DNA of 64,000 nt from Streptomyces spinoverrucosus (GTDB lineage Bacteria; Actinomycetota; Actinomycetes; Streptomycetales; Streptomycetaceae), in NCBI RefSeq assembly GCF_006539505.1, contig NZ_BJND01000016.1, positions 124,001 through 188,000 of the forward strand, given 5' to 3'. Position numbers and translations under genes: made by a program. The notes beneath the pieces are model-generated. The model was not told where the DNA came from. It made no database searches and was given only the letters and a program-made list of their open reading frames with translations. Positions 1 to 8,001 of the stretch are shown in pieces (position 1 is the stretch's first letter; every line of letters begins with the position of its first letter).

Positions 1-86
1 GCGTCCAGGTCCACAATCGCCAGTGGGGCGTCGAGATGGGCGGTGGCCCGGTCGTAACGGGCCCGGTCGGCGGCGCGCGCAGTCAT
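1..86 (-). CDS. Partial alanine racemase-like / amino acid deaminase-aldolase family protein (N-terminus only)
   Basis: An ATG on the reverse strand at 86 opens a frame that continues off the left edge, so only the first 28 residues are visible. The tail of this stretch, LDAPLAIVDLDA, resembles the start of the PLP alanine-racemase fold found in D-threonine aldolases and amino acid deaminases, where the first beta strand ends in D-L-D. Such enzymes bind pyridoxal phosphate on a lysine that would lie outside the window. It is divergent from the gene at 268. The assignment rests on a short motif and codon bias; another TIM-barrel PLP enzyme is possible. Confidence 0.45.
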   Translation of the reverse strand, partial: MTARAADRARYDRATAHLDAPLAIVDLD

Positions 87-267
87 GAACGAAGCCTGCC
101 AGACAGGATTACCGCAGGGTAGGGGGATGTTCCGGGCAGATGCCCCGGGCTCGTGGGACCGGTTCCCGCATCGGCGGGAGCAACCCGTAGAGTGACGCGC
201 ACGCACGGAGGTAACGAGGCGCCCGCGTACGAGGAGACGGGCACGGGCGCGAGGAAACGGGGGGTGC

Positions 268-1512
268 ATGAGCACGGAGGCACAGCACACCCCGATCCCA
301 CCCCGCCCGGCGCAGCCGCCGAGCGCCGCGACGGAGCACAGCGACAGCGAGGGGCCGTCGCCGGTCACCCCGCCCCCACCTCCGCCCCCCGCCTCGGCCC
401 GCTTCCCGGACGCCCCGCCGTACCCGGCCCGGCGCCCGACGCCGCCCGGACGTCCCGCAACCACCCCGCAGACGCCCGCCCAGAGCGCCGTACACCCGCG
501 TCCGAGTCACCGCCCCGCCGCGTCACCCGCCGAGACCCCGGCGGAGACCACCCGGCGCCTCCGCCCCATCCCGGCGGAGCCCCGGCGTACCCCCGCCACC
601 TCCTCGCTGGAGCCCACCACCCCCGTGACGCCGAACCCCGCCCACTCCTGGACCGCCCCGCACACGTCCGGCGGGACGTTCGGCCCGGCGCGGCCCATGG
701 TCACCTTCGGTGAGCCCGAGGCGTACGACGACCACGCGCGGACCGGCATGTCCGGCGCGCTGATCCGGCGGCGCACCCTCGCGGCGGCCGTCTGTCTCGT
801 CCTCGGAGCCGGGCTCATCGGGGGCGCGGTGACCGGGAGTTGGCTCGCCGGAGGATCCGGGGAGGGCGGCGAGCGCGGGGCCTTCGCGGCCGCCGGGAGC
901 CTGTGGCACAGCGTGCCGGTCGACCAGCTGTTCCCGCCCACCGTGCAGGGCCGTGGCGCCGGACCCGGCAGCGCCGACCGGACCTGGACGCGGATCGCCG
1001 TCGCCCCGGACAGCGGCTGCGCCGACGCCTTCGACCCACTGCTGCGCAAGGCGCTCGCCCCGGTCGGCTGCGAGCGCCTGCTGCGCGCCACCTACACCGA
1101 CGCCACCGAGAGCTATGTCACCACCGTCGGCCTGCTCTTCACCAAGGCCGACGCCACCGCGATGCGCTCGCTGGACGCCCGTTTCGAGAAGGAGGGCCTG
1201 GGCCGGCGTACCGACCTGATGCCCCGGCCGTACGCCGCGAAGGACACCGTCGCCGCGGACTTCGGGGACGAGCAGCGCGCCTCCTGGACGGTCTCCGTGC
1301 TCACCGACGCCCCGGTCGTCGTGTACGCCGTCTCCGGCTGGGCCGACGCCCGGACCGTCGACGAGCCGCAGCCCGCCGCGGAGGCGATGCGCTCCGGTGC
1401 CACCACCGCCGTCGCCCAGGCGGGTCTCGGGCACGAGGCGAAGGGCCTCGCCGACCGTGTGGAGCGCGGCCTGCGCAAGTCCGTCACCTCGTCCTCGGAA
1501 CAGCCCTCATGA
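268..1512 (+). CDS. Proline-rich single-pass membrane protein, hypothetical
   Basis: A 414-residue protein I cannot assign to a named family. Residues 1-150 are very rich in Pro, Ala and Thr and look disordered. One hydrophobic stretch (about 168-190, AAAVCLVLGAGLIGGAVTG) should be a membrane anchor, placing a folded C-terminal domain of about 215 residues outside the cell; that domain has two cysteines (in SGCAD and VGCER) that could form a disulphide. Its TGA overlaps the ATG of the following subtilisin-like protease (ATGA), so the two are almost certainly co-translated and may act together at the membrane. ATG 268 follows a G-rich ribosome site. Confidence 0.75.
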   Translation: MSTEAQHTPIPPRPAQPPSAATEHSDSEGPSPVTPPPPPPPASARFPDAPPYPARRPTPPGRPATTPQTPAQSAVHPRPSHRPAASPAETPAETTRRLRPIPAEPRRTPATSSLEPTTPVTPNPAHSWTAPHTSGGTFGPARPMVTFGEPEAYDDHARTGMSGALIRRRTLAAAVCLVLGAGLIGGAVTGSWLAGGSGEGGERGAFAAAGSLWHSVPVDQLFPPTVQGRGAGPGSADRTWTRIAVAPDSGCADAFDPLLRKALAPVGCERLLRATYTDATESYVTTVGLLFTKADATAMRSLDARFEKEGLGRRTDLMPRPYAAKDTVAADFGDEQRASWTVSVLTDAPVVVYAVSGWADARTVDEPQPAAEAMRSGATTAVAQAGLGHEAKGLADRVERGLRKSVTSSSEQPS

Positions 1513-2681
1513 AGCCCATGACCCGCAGGGCGGGACTGCTCAGCGTCCTGCTCGCAGCCTCCGTCGCCCTGGTCCCGCCCACCGCCGCGCACGCCGACGG
1601 CATCCGCGCCAAACAGTGGGCGCTTTCGGCCATGCACACCGAGGAGGCCTGGCAGACCACCAAGGGCGCGGGCATCACCGTCGCCGTCCTGGACACCGGC
1701 GTCGACGACGAGCATCCCGACCTGGCCGGCAACGTCCTGCCCACCAAGGACATGGTCGGCTTCGGCGCCGGCCGCGGAGACCGGGCATGGGCCCGGCACG
1801 GCACCGCCATGGCCGGCATCATCGCCGGGCACGGCCATGGCGTCGGAAACTCCGAGGGCGTCATGGGTATCGCGCCGGAGGCGAAGATCCTCCCCGTCCG
1901 CGTCATCCTGGAGGACGGCGACCCGGCCCGCGCCAAGGCCCGCAAGACCCGCGGCAACGCCCTCGCCGACGGCATCCGCTGGGCCGCCGACCACGGCGCC
2001 GACGTCATCAACCTCTCCCTCGGCGACGACTCCGCGTCCGCGCACCCCGAACCCGCGGAGGACGAGGCCGTCCAGTACGCCCTGAAGAAGGGCTCGGTCG
2101 TGGTCGCCTCGGCCGGCAACGGCGGCGAGAAGGGCGACCACATCTCCTACCCGGCCGCCTACCCGGGCGTCATCGCCGTGACCGCCGTCGACAAGTTCGG
2201 CACCCGCGCCGCCTTCTCCACCCGCCGCTGGTACGCCACGGTCAGCGCCCCCGGCGTCGACGTCGTGATCGCCGACCCCGACCGCAAGTACTACGAGGGC
2301 TGGGGCACCAGCGCGGCGGCCGCCTTCGTCTCCGGCGCCGTCGCCCTCGTCAAGGCCGCCCACCCCGGCCTGACCCCGGCCCAGATCAAACGGCTCCTGG
2401 AGGACACCGCCCGCAACGCCCCGGCCGACGGCCGTGACGACTCCCGCGGCTTCGGCTTCGTCGACCCTGCCGCCGCCATCGAGACAGCCGGACGTCTCAA
2501 GCCGGAGGGCCTGCGCTCGGCGTCGTACGGCGAGAAGTACTTCGGCCCCGGCCCGGACACGCCCCGCGAGGACGACGACACCGCGAGCTGGGCGGGCCCC
2601 CTCGCCGGCAGCGTGGGCGGCGTCCTCCTGGTCGCGGCGGTGGTGCTGTGGCGGGCCCGCCGGGAGTACGACGGCTTCTAG
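1509..2681 (+). CDS. Mycosin-like S8 subtilisin family serine protease, membrane anchored
   Basis: A 390-residue protein with a signal peptide (about 1-29, ending THE-like PTAAHA), an S8 catalytic domain and a C-terminal transmembrane helix (about 362-382) followed by a short basic tail. The catalytic triad is visible: Asp62 in VAVLDTGVD, His97 in RHGTAMAG, and Ser268 in GTSAAAA. This layout is that of mycosins (MycP), the proteases of type VII secretion, but no EccC ATPase or WXG100 gene is nearby. It overlaps the upstream membrane-protein gene by four bases. It shares its stop palindrome CTAG with the convergent transporter gene. The substrate cannot be inferred. Confidence 0.88.
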   Translation: MKPMTRRAGLLSVLLAASVALVPPTAAHADGIRAKQWALSAMHTEEAWQTTKGAGITVAVLDTGVDDEHPDLAGNVLPTKDMVGFGAGRGDRAWARHGTAMAGIIAGHGHGVGNSEGVMGIAPEAKILPVRVILEDGDPARAKARKTRGNALADGIRWAADHGADVINLSLGDDSASAHPEPAEDEAVQYALKKGSVVVASAGNGGEKGDHISYPAAYPGVIAVTAVDKFGTRAAFSTRRWYATVSAPGVDVVIADPDRKYYEGWGTSAAAAFVSGAVALVKAAHPGLTPAQIKRLLEDTARNAPADGRDDSRGFGFVDPAAAIETAGRLKPEGLRSASYGEKYFGPGPDTPREDDDTASWAGPLAGSVGGVLLVAAVVLWRARREYDGF

Positions 2682-4294
2682 CCCGGCATCCCGGCGGCCG
2701 GTTCCTCTTCGGCGCGCGCGGGCGTCACCGCACGGCCGCCCGGGTGGCGCAGGGCGCACAGGAACGCGATGCCCAGGGCGATGGCCATGCCGTAGAACAC
2801 CCACTGGTTGGCTTCGGCGAAGTCCATGCGCACCGCGTCCATCACGTCCCGCATCGTCTCGGCGGTGGGTCCGGTCCCAGTGGGCGCACGGGAGTCGCTG
2901 TTGCCCGTGACGGCCTCGGTGATGTCGCGGGCCATGTCCCGCGCCTCGTTCGAGGCCACGCCACGGGACTCCAGGGTGCTCACCACATGGTCGGTCATCT
3001 CATGCGTCAGCACGGTGCCGAAGACGGCCAGGCCCACGCTGGCCGCGTAGTTGCGCACCGTCTGGGTGATGCCCGTGACCTCGCCGTAGGAGGGGCCGAT
3101 GGCCCGGTTGACGGCGTCCGTGGAGGCCGGGGCGAGGATGAAGCCGATCCCGGCGCCGGCGAGGGCCGCGTACGGCCACTGGTCGTGCATGCTCAGGTTG
3201 GTGAGCTCGCCCGCCCACAGGGCGAACCCGACGGCGCCCAGCACCCCGCCCAGTTTCAGAGCCGGACGCGCGCCCTGCTTGTCGAGGATCCGCCCGCCCC
3301 ACTGCGAGGCGATCGCGAAACCCGCGAAGAAGTACAGCAGGAACAGCGCCGCCTGATTGGGCGAGGCGCTCAGCGACACCTGGGCGTACACGGAGGCGAA
3401 GAAGAACAGCGGTACGAAGGCGAGCATCGCGAAGAACAGCACCACCGCGTCCACCGTGAACGCCCGGTCCCGGAAGACCCGCAGATCGATCAGCGGATGG
3501 CGCACCCCGCGCTCGTACCCGACGAACACGGCGAGCACCACGAGCCCGCCCGCAACGCAGCCCCAGGTCGCGGCGCTGTCCCAGCCCCAGGACCAGGCCT
3601 GCTGAAAGCCGAGGACGCTCAGGCCCATGCCAACGGCAATCAGCACGGCGCCGCGGATGTCCAGGGTGCCGGGTCGCCGCCGGTCGGCGATGTGGGCCAA
3701 CGCGGTCAGCACCAGCGCCACCACGGCCACGGGCACGTTGACCCAGAACACGGCACGCCAGGTCCAGGCCGTGAGCCAGCCGCCCAGGAGCGGCCCGAGG
3801 GCGGTCAGCGCGCCCGAGAGCCCGAAGAACAGGGCGAGGGCCCGTCCGCGCCGCTCGGGCGGGAACACCGCCACCACGACGGCCAGTGCCGCGGGGAAGA
3901 GCAGCGCCGCCCCGAACCCCTGGGTGGCCCGGAAGACGATCAGCCAGGTCTGCGACACGTCACCCCTGGGGACACAGCCGCACAGCACCGACGAGACGAC
4001 GAACACCAGCGTGCCGATCACGACCACCCTGCGCGGGCCGTACAGGTCCGCGAGCCGGCCGCCGAGGGCGAAGAACGCGGCCAGGGCGAGCAGATAGGCG
4101 TTCACCACCCACTGCATGCCGGAGGAGGACAGGTCCAGTTCGCGGACGATGTCGGGGGCGGCGATGGCGACGATCGTCTGGTCGATGAACGTCATCGCGA
4201 CGGCGAACATCATCGCCGCGAGCGCCAGGGTCTGCCGTGGTGCCTGCTGCCGCGAGGGCGCGATCCGGCCACGCCCCAGGTGCCTGCCACTCAC
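2678..4294 (-). CDS. MFS multidrug-type transporter, DHA2 (14-TM) family
   Basis: A drug/proton antiporter-like permease of 538 residues with about 14 hydrophobic segments. Family signatures include FIDQTIVAIAAPDI in helix 1, the helix 2-3 loop GGRLADLYGPRR, and GPLLGGWLT (motif C type) in helix 5. I chose the GTG at 4294 (MSGRHLGRGR) because the extra 25 residues from the longer ATG frame at 4369 look non-coding. It would export a hydrophobic or cationic compound using the proton gradient; the substrate is unknown. It lies 75 bases downstream of the serine-hydrolase gene on the same strand, so a two-gene unit is possible. It ends within four bases of the convergent protease gene. Confidence 0.88.
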   Translation of the reverse strand: MSGRHLGRGRIAPSRQQAPRQTLALAAMMFAVAMTFIDQTIVAIAAPDIVRELDLSSSGMQWVVNAYLLALAAFFALGGRLADLYGPRRVVVIGTLVFVVSSVLCGCVPRGDVSQTWLIVFRATQGFGAALLFPAALAVVVAVFPPERRGRALALFFGLSGALTALGPLLGGWLTAWTWRAVFWVNVPVAVVALVLTALAHIADRRRPGTLDIRGAVLIAVGMGLSVLGFQQAWSWGWDSAATWGCVAGGLVVLAVFVGYERGVRHPLIDLRVFRDRAFTVDAVVLFFAMLAFVPLFFFASVYAQVSLSASPNQAALFLLYFFAGFAIASQWGGRILDKQGARPALKLGGVLGAVGFALWAGELTNLSMHDQWPYAALAGAGIGFILAPASTDAVNRAIGPSYGEVTGITQTVRNYAASVGLAVFGTVLTHEMTDHVVSTLESRGVASNEARDMARDITEAVTGNSDSRAPTGTGPTAETMRDVMDAVRMDFAEANQWVFYGMAIALGIAFLCALRHPGGRAVTPARAEEEPAAGMPG

Positions 4295-4369
4295 CCGTCC
4301 AGTCTGCGTCCGCACGGACGACGCCGCATCACAGGCGACTCCAGCCACTCGGACCGCCTGACGGCACAA

Positions 4370-5332
4370 CTAGCCGACGGTCGCGGAAGCGGTGGCCGAC
4401 GCCGACGTCTGACCCGTGAACACCGACACGGCCGCCCGCGCCGCCGCCTCGACCAGCGAGACGCCCTTCTCCTTCGTGGTGTGGCCGTCCGACAGCACGG
4501 CCACCAGGAAGTCGCGGCCGTCGACGGTCACCCGGCCGATGCTGTTGATGTCCCACAGCCCGGTCGCGGTCCGCGGCAGCCAGCCGTTCTTCAGGGCCCA
4601 CACGGCTCCGTCCCCGGCCGCCGACACCCCCCACTGCTGACCGACCGCGATCTGCCCCATCAGTCCCTGGAGATACGACCGCGAGGCCGCGCTCAGCTCC
4701 GAGTCCGCCCCGAACACCTGCCGCAGCAGGGCGAGCTGGTCGGCCGCCGTGGTCTGGGTCAGCCCCCACAGCATCCCGTCGCCGCCCTCGGTCCCGGTCA
4801 GCCCGAACCGCTCGTTCGCCGCGTCCAGCCCCTCCGCCCGGCCGATCGTCCGCCACAGGGCCGACGCGGAGTCGTTGTCGCTGTGCTCGATCATCGCGGT
4901 GGCGTACGACTTCTCCGTCGCCGTCAGTTCCCGGCCCGCGTCCTGCGCCTGGAGCAGCAGCGCCGCCAGGATGTCCACCTTCACGATGCTCGCCGTGTCG
5001 AAGACACCGTCGCCGTACGAGGCGCTCTCCCCGGACTCCAGGTCGAGCACCGCCACCGACACCTCGGCGCCGTCCCCGACCGGCACGTCCGCCATGGCCT
5101 CGGCCAGCAGCGCCTCACGATCCACCGTCGGCTGTGCCACAGGCTCCACCGCTGTCTCCCCGCTCCCCGGCACCGACGCCGAGGCCGACGGCGTCACGGC
5201 CGACGATACGGCCCGCACCGCGGGGTGCGCCCGCGCCTTCACATACGCCGTCCCCGCCGCCGTACCGCCCAGGGCGACGGCGGACGCGACGGCGGCGCAG
5301 ACAAGGGCGCGGCGGGCGCGGGGAGACTCCAT
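4370..5332 (-). CDS. Secreted serine hydrolase of the class A beta-lactamase / penicillin-binding fold
   Basis: A 320-residue exported protein with an N-terminal signal or anchor (about 10-30), a Ser/Ala-rich linker and a class A beta-lactamase-like domain. The three fold motifs are present: SIVK (Ser115, Lys118) as SxxK, SDN at 151-153, and KNG at 248-250 where KTG or KSG is usual. There is no obvious Glu166 omega-loop motif that I can assign, so it may be a peptidoglycan-active or regulatory relative and not a true resistance lactamase. Start ATG at 5332. Same strand as the MFS gene downstream. Confidence 0.8.
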   Translation of the reverse strand: MESPRARRALVCAAVASAVALGGTAAGTAYVKARAHPAVRAVSSAVTPSASASVPGSGETAVEPVAQPTVDREALLAEAMADVPVGDGAEVSVAVLDLESGESASYGDGVFDTASIVKVDILAALLLQAQDAGRELTATEKSYATAMIEHSDNDSASALWRTIGRAEGLDAANERFGLTGTEGGDGMLWGLTQTTAADQLALLRQVFGADSELSAASRSYLQGLMGQIAVGQQWGVSAAGDGAVWALKNGWLPRTATGLWDINSIGRVTVDGRDFLVAVLSDGHTTKEKGVSLVEAAARAAVSVFTGQTSASATASATVG

Positions 5333-5467
5333 GCCGCGATGCTGGGGGCGGTGTCTGTGCGGGCTGTTAGACGGACGTTAGATGTGTGTCAGGGATGGCT
5401 GAGAAACCGATGAGCGGTGTCACGGCCGCGTTACCGGCCCCGCACAAGCCCAGCAGGATCCCCCCTA

Positions 5468-5482
5468 TAGGGTCGGTGACCG
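5468..5482 (+). promoter_or_regulatory. Candidate leaderless promoter of the SseB-like gene
   Basis: TAGGGT at 5468-5473 matches the actinobacterial -10 consensus, and the GTG start of the downstream gene begins 8 bases later. Transcription would begin at or beside the start codon, which is common in Streptomyces. No convincing -35 is visible. Confidence 0.4.
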
Positions 5483-6216
5483 TGGCGAACAAGAACATTC
5501 CCGACCCCGGCTTCTCCGACGACGACGGCTCCGCCGACCCCCGGCTGAGCGCGGCGCTCGCGGCCTGGGCCGACGACCGCACCGCCGTGGGACCCGTGCT
5601 GGCCGCGCTGAAGGGCGCCCGGCTGCTCGTCCCCGTGGTCGCCGTGCTCGGCGAGGTCGAGGAGGACGAGAACGGGCTGCGCCGCGAGAAGACCAGCGAC
5701 ATGGCCGTACCGACCCTCAAGGCCGGAGGCCGTACCGCCCTGCCCGCCTTCACGTCCACCGACGCGCTGGCCCGCTGGGACCCGCAGGCCCGCCCCGTGG
5801 CCGTACCGCTGCACCAGGCCCTGCAGGCCGCCGCGCACGAGAAGGCGGACACGGTCGTGCTGGACCTGGCCGGGCCCGTGCCGTTCGAGCTGACCGGGCC
5901 CGCGCTGCTGGCACTGGCGGAGGGGCGCACGAGCACCGACCCGCTCGCCGACCCGGCAGTCGTCTCGGCGGTACGGGCCGCCGTCGCCGCAGAGCCCGCG
6001 GTGCTCCGCGCCCACCTCGGGCCCGGAGAGGCGGACGGCACCCTGGCCCTCGTCCTCGACCCGGCCGCCGCCCCCGCCGAGGCCGCCCGCGCGGTCGCCC
6101 GGCACATGGCCGCCGACGAAACACTGAGGGCCCGCCTGGTGCGCGGCCTCGACCTGGCACTACTGCCGGCCGGGACCACACCACCGGGCGAGCCCTTGTA
6201 CGTACGAGGCAATTAG
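5482..6216 (+). CDS. SseB family protein
   Basis: A 244-residue soluble protein. The N-terminal part (about 20-130) fits the SseB_N fold, with a long stretch of small residues and the strand RLLVPVVAVLGE followed by an acidic loop, then PAFTSTDALARWDP, which is typical of actinobacterial SseB-like proteins. SseB is named after a type III secretion chaperone, but the actinobacterial members have no established function. I prefer GTG 5482 (VANKNIPDPG) to the longer ATG 5386 frame because a good -10 lies just before it and the extra residues look non-coding. It is convergent with the DUF1844 gene. Confidence 0.75.
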   Translation: MANKNIPDPGFSDDDGSADPRLSAALAAWADDRTAVGPVLAALKGARLLVPVVAVLGEVEEDENGLRREKTSDMAVPTLKAGGRTALPAFTSTDALARWDPQARPVAVPLHQALQAAAHEKADTVVLDLAGPVPFELTGPALLALAEGRTSTDPLADPAVVSAVRAAVAAEPAVLRAHLGPGEADGTLALVLDPAAAPAEAARAVARHMAADETLRARLVRGLDLALLPAGTTPPGEPLYVRGN

Positions 6217-6229
6217 TCAGGACTGGTAA

Positions 6230-6577
6230 TCAGCCGTAGACCGGGCCCGTGTACTTCTCGCCCGGGCCCTGGCCCGGCTCGTCGGGGACGAGGGACGCCT
6301 CGCGGAACGCCAGCTGGAGCGACTTCAGGCCGTCCCGCAGCGGGGCCGCGTGGAACGAGCTGATCTCGGTCGTGCTCGCGTCCAGCAGACCCGCGAGGGC
6401 GTGGATCAGCTTGCGGGCCTCGTCCAGGTCCTTGTGCTTCTCGCCCTCCTCGGTCAGACCGAGCTTCACCGCGGCCGCGCTCATCAGGTTGACGGCGACC
6501 GTCACGATCACCTCGACCGCGGGGACCTCGGCGATGTCGCGGGTCATGGCGTTGAAGTCGGGCGTCTGTTCACTCAT
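6230..6577 (-). CDS. DUF1844 family protein
   Basis: A short (115-residue) acidic helical protein of the DUF1844 type, recognised from the segment EVIVTVAVNLMSAAAVKLGL and the downstream DLDEARKLIHALAGLLDA, a conserved pattern in this family. No biochemical role is known. Start is the ATG at 6577; a second ATG lies four codons upstream at 6589 without a better ribosome site. It is divergent from infC and sits beside it, an association I recall as conserved in actinobacteria. Confidence 0.75.
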   Translation of the reverse strand: MSEQTPDFNAMTRDIAEVPAVEVIVTVAVNLMSAAAVKLGLTEEGEKHKDLDEARKLIHALAGLLDASTTEISSFHAAPLRDGLKSLQLAFREASLVPDEPGQGPGEKYTGPVYG

Positions 6578-6625
6578 GCCGTTCACCATAGGGGCAGGGC
6601 GGTGGCCGGCCCCAGTTGGCCTCGG

Positions 6626-6655
6626 TTAGCCGTTCCGGGGCCGAGCTGCTAACCT
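6626..6655 (+). promoter_or_regulatory. Weak candidate promoter for the infC-rpmI-rplT operon
   Basis: TTAGCC at 6626-6631 and TAACCT at 6650-6655 are separated by 18 bases, which would start a leader of about 300 bases before infC. A second possible -10 (TAGGTC, 6894-6899) lies downstream of the leader terminator. Neither has been confirmed. Confidence 0.3.
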
Positions 6656-6847
6656 TGTGTAACGACCGGTCGGACACGTATGCCTCACGGCTCGCGAGTC
6701 CGACCCACAAGTGGAGGCTTTCGAACTCCCACCTGGCCGCCCTCCGGGGCGGCGGGTCACCGGTCAGGCGGCCCCGTCCCCAGCGGCGGCACCCGCCCGA
6801 AAGTGCGCCCCGCGGTCACCGCGGCGGACGTTCCGGTAGTTCGAGGA

Positions 6848-6878
6848 GCCCCGCCTGTGATCGTCCGGGGCATTTTTT
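6848..6878 (+). terminator. Intrinsic terminator in the infC leader (probable attenuator)
   Basis: GCCCCG (6848-6853) pairs with CGGGGC (6866-6871) and is followed by A and six T residues (6873-6878), a textbook rho-independent terminator reading toward infC and 86 bases before it. There is no forward gene between the SseB-like stop at 6216 and this point, so its natural role is to stop leader transcripts. Upstream copies CGGGGC (6745-6750) and GCCCCG (6771-6776) could compete with it. Attenuation of infC operons by ribosomal proteins is known in other bacteria; here it is inferred. Confidence 0.65.
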
Positions 6879-6952
6879 CTGCTTCGGCGCGGTTAGGTCT
6901 AACGAATACAGACGTTACGCGGCTGTCCGCCAGACCGTCGCGTGGTGCTACC

Positions 6953-6966
6953 GAGGAGGATCCATC
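6953..6966 (+). promoter_or_regulatory. Shine-Dalgarno site defining an ATC start for infC
   Basis: GAGGAGGA at 6953-6960 is the strongest ribosome site in the region. The only sensible in-frame codon behind it is ATC at 6964. No ATG, GTG or TTG lies in frame between this site and the distant ATG 6616. Confidence 0.7.
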
Positions 6967-7602
6967 AGCGCCGAGCCCCGCATCAACGACCGGATTCGCG
7001 TTCCCGAGGTGCGACTTGTCGGTCCCAGTGGCGAGCAGGTCGGCATCGTGCCGCTCGCGAAGGCACTGGAGCTTGCTCAGGAGTACGACCTCGACCTGGT
7101 CGAGGTCGCGGCGAACGCCCGTCCGCCCGTGTGCAAGCTCATGGACTACGGGAAGTTCAAGTACGAGTCGGCCATGAAGGCCCGTGAGGCGCGCAAGAAC
7201 CAGGCGCACACGGTCATCAAGGAGATGAAGCTCCGGCCGAAGATCGACCCGCACGACTATGACACCAAGAAGGGTCACGTCGTCCGGTTCCTCAAGCAGG
7301 GCGACAAGGTCAAGATCACGATCATGTTCCGCGGCCGTGAGCAGTCCCGCCCCGAGCTGGGCTACCGACTGCTGCAGCGGCTCGCGGAGGACGTCCAGGA
7401 CCTCGGTTTCGTGGAGTCGAACCCGAAGCAGGACGGCCGCAACATGATCATGGTCCTCGGTCCGCACAAGAAGAAGACCGAGGCGATGGCCGAGGCTCGC
7501 CAGGCGCAGGAGGCCCGCAAGGCGTCCGCGAAGGCCAACCCCGGTCGCTCGCAGAACCCCGCCGATGCAGAGGCGCCCGCCGAGGAGCCCGCCGAGGCGT
7601 GA
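6964..7602 (+). CDS. infC: Translation initiation factor IF-3
   Basis: IF-3 binds the 30S subunit, prevents premature 50S joining and checks the start codon and initiator tRNA. The protein shows the N-domain signature [16 protein letters not shown], the linker and the C-domain [15 protein letters not shown]-terminal tail of about 40 residues rich in Ala, Glu and Lys extends beyond the E. coli protein, as in other actinobacteria. The start appears to be ATC, giving a protein of 212 residues: IF-3 genes elsewhere (AUU in E. coli) use rare starts so that IF-3 represses its own translation. First gene of infC-rpmI-rplT. Confidence 0.96.
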   Translation: MSAEPRINDRIRVPEVRLVGPSGEQVGIVPLAKALELAQEYDLDLVEVAANARPPVCKLMDYGKFKYESAMKAREARKNQAHTVIKEMKLRPKIDPHDYDTKKGHVVRFLKQGDKVKITIMFRGREQSRPELGYRLLQRLAEDVQDLGFVESNPKQDGRNMIMVLGPHKKKTEAMAEARQAQEARKASAKANPGRSQNPADAEAPAEEPAEA

Positions 7603-7646
7603 TCCCCGGGACGACAGTCCCAGGATGTAACCGAAACAAGAGCGAC

Positions 7647-7685
7647 GCTCCACCGTGCCCGGTTTTCGTGACCGGGCACCGGAGC
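7647..7685 (+). other. Strong hairpin between infC and rpmI
   Basis: GCTCC (7647-7651) and GTGCCCGGT (7655-7663) pair with ACCGGGCAC (7671-7679) and GGAGC (7681-7685), leaving a 7-base loop. It ends 10 bases before the rpmI ribosome site. It lacks a T-tract, so it is more likely a processing or translational control element (for example an L20 or L35 target) than a terminator. Confidence 0.6.
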
Positions 7686-7711
7686 GCCACCGACGAGGAG
7701 AGAACGGCGCT

Positions 7712-7906
7712 ATGCCGAAGAACAAGTCGCACAGCGGTGCCAGCAAGCGCTTCAAGATCACCGGCTCCGGCAAGGTGCTCCGTGAGCGCGCCGGCAAGCG
7801 CCACCTGCTCGAGCACAAGTCGTCCCGCGTGACGCGTCGCCTCACCGGCAACGCCGAGATGGCCCCGGGCGACGCCGCGAAGATCAAGAAGCTTCTCGGC
7901 AAGTGA
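7712..7906 (+). CDS. rpmI: 50S ribosomal protein L35 (bL35)
   Basis: A 64-residue basic protein beginning [15 protein letters not shown], the standard L35 N-terminus, with [16 protein letters not shown] in the middle. L35 is a late-assembling large-subunit protein. The ATG at 7712 is preceded by GAGGAGAG at a good distance; the longer frame from 7655 reads through the hairpin and is rejected. Second gene of infC-rpmI-rplT. Confidence 0.97.
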   Translation: MPKNKSHSGASKRFKITGSGKVLRERAGKRHLLEHKSSRVTRRLTGNAEMAPGDAAKIKKLLGK

Positions 7907-7956
7907 CGCGCGGCGCCCTGAGCGCCGTACGTCTGGACCGGGACCCAATCGATACC

Positions 7957-7982
7957 GGGCCGTGTGAGGACAACCACGGCCC
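7957..7982 (+). other. Hairpin upstream of rplT ribosome site
   Basis: GGGCCGTG (7957-7964) pairs with CACGGCCC (7975-7982) around a 10-base loop. It ends 6 bases before AAGGAG (7989-7994), the rplT ribosome site, and so could affect rplT translation. Confidence 0.5.
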
Positions 7983-8001
7983 CGCTACAAGGAGTTAACA
8001 A

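Noticed and set aside
2642..5413. Very long forward open frame (2648-5413) opposite the MFS and serine-hydrolase genes
   Set aside because: It is an antisense shadow caused by high GC; the reverse frames carry clear transporter and hydrolase motifs.
6616..6963. Long N-terminal extension of IF-3 from ATG 6616
   Set aside because: It would run through the leader terminator and T-tract, shows no IF-3 similarity, and lies before a strong ribosome site at 6953.
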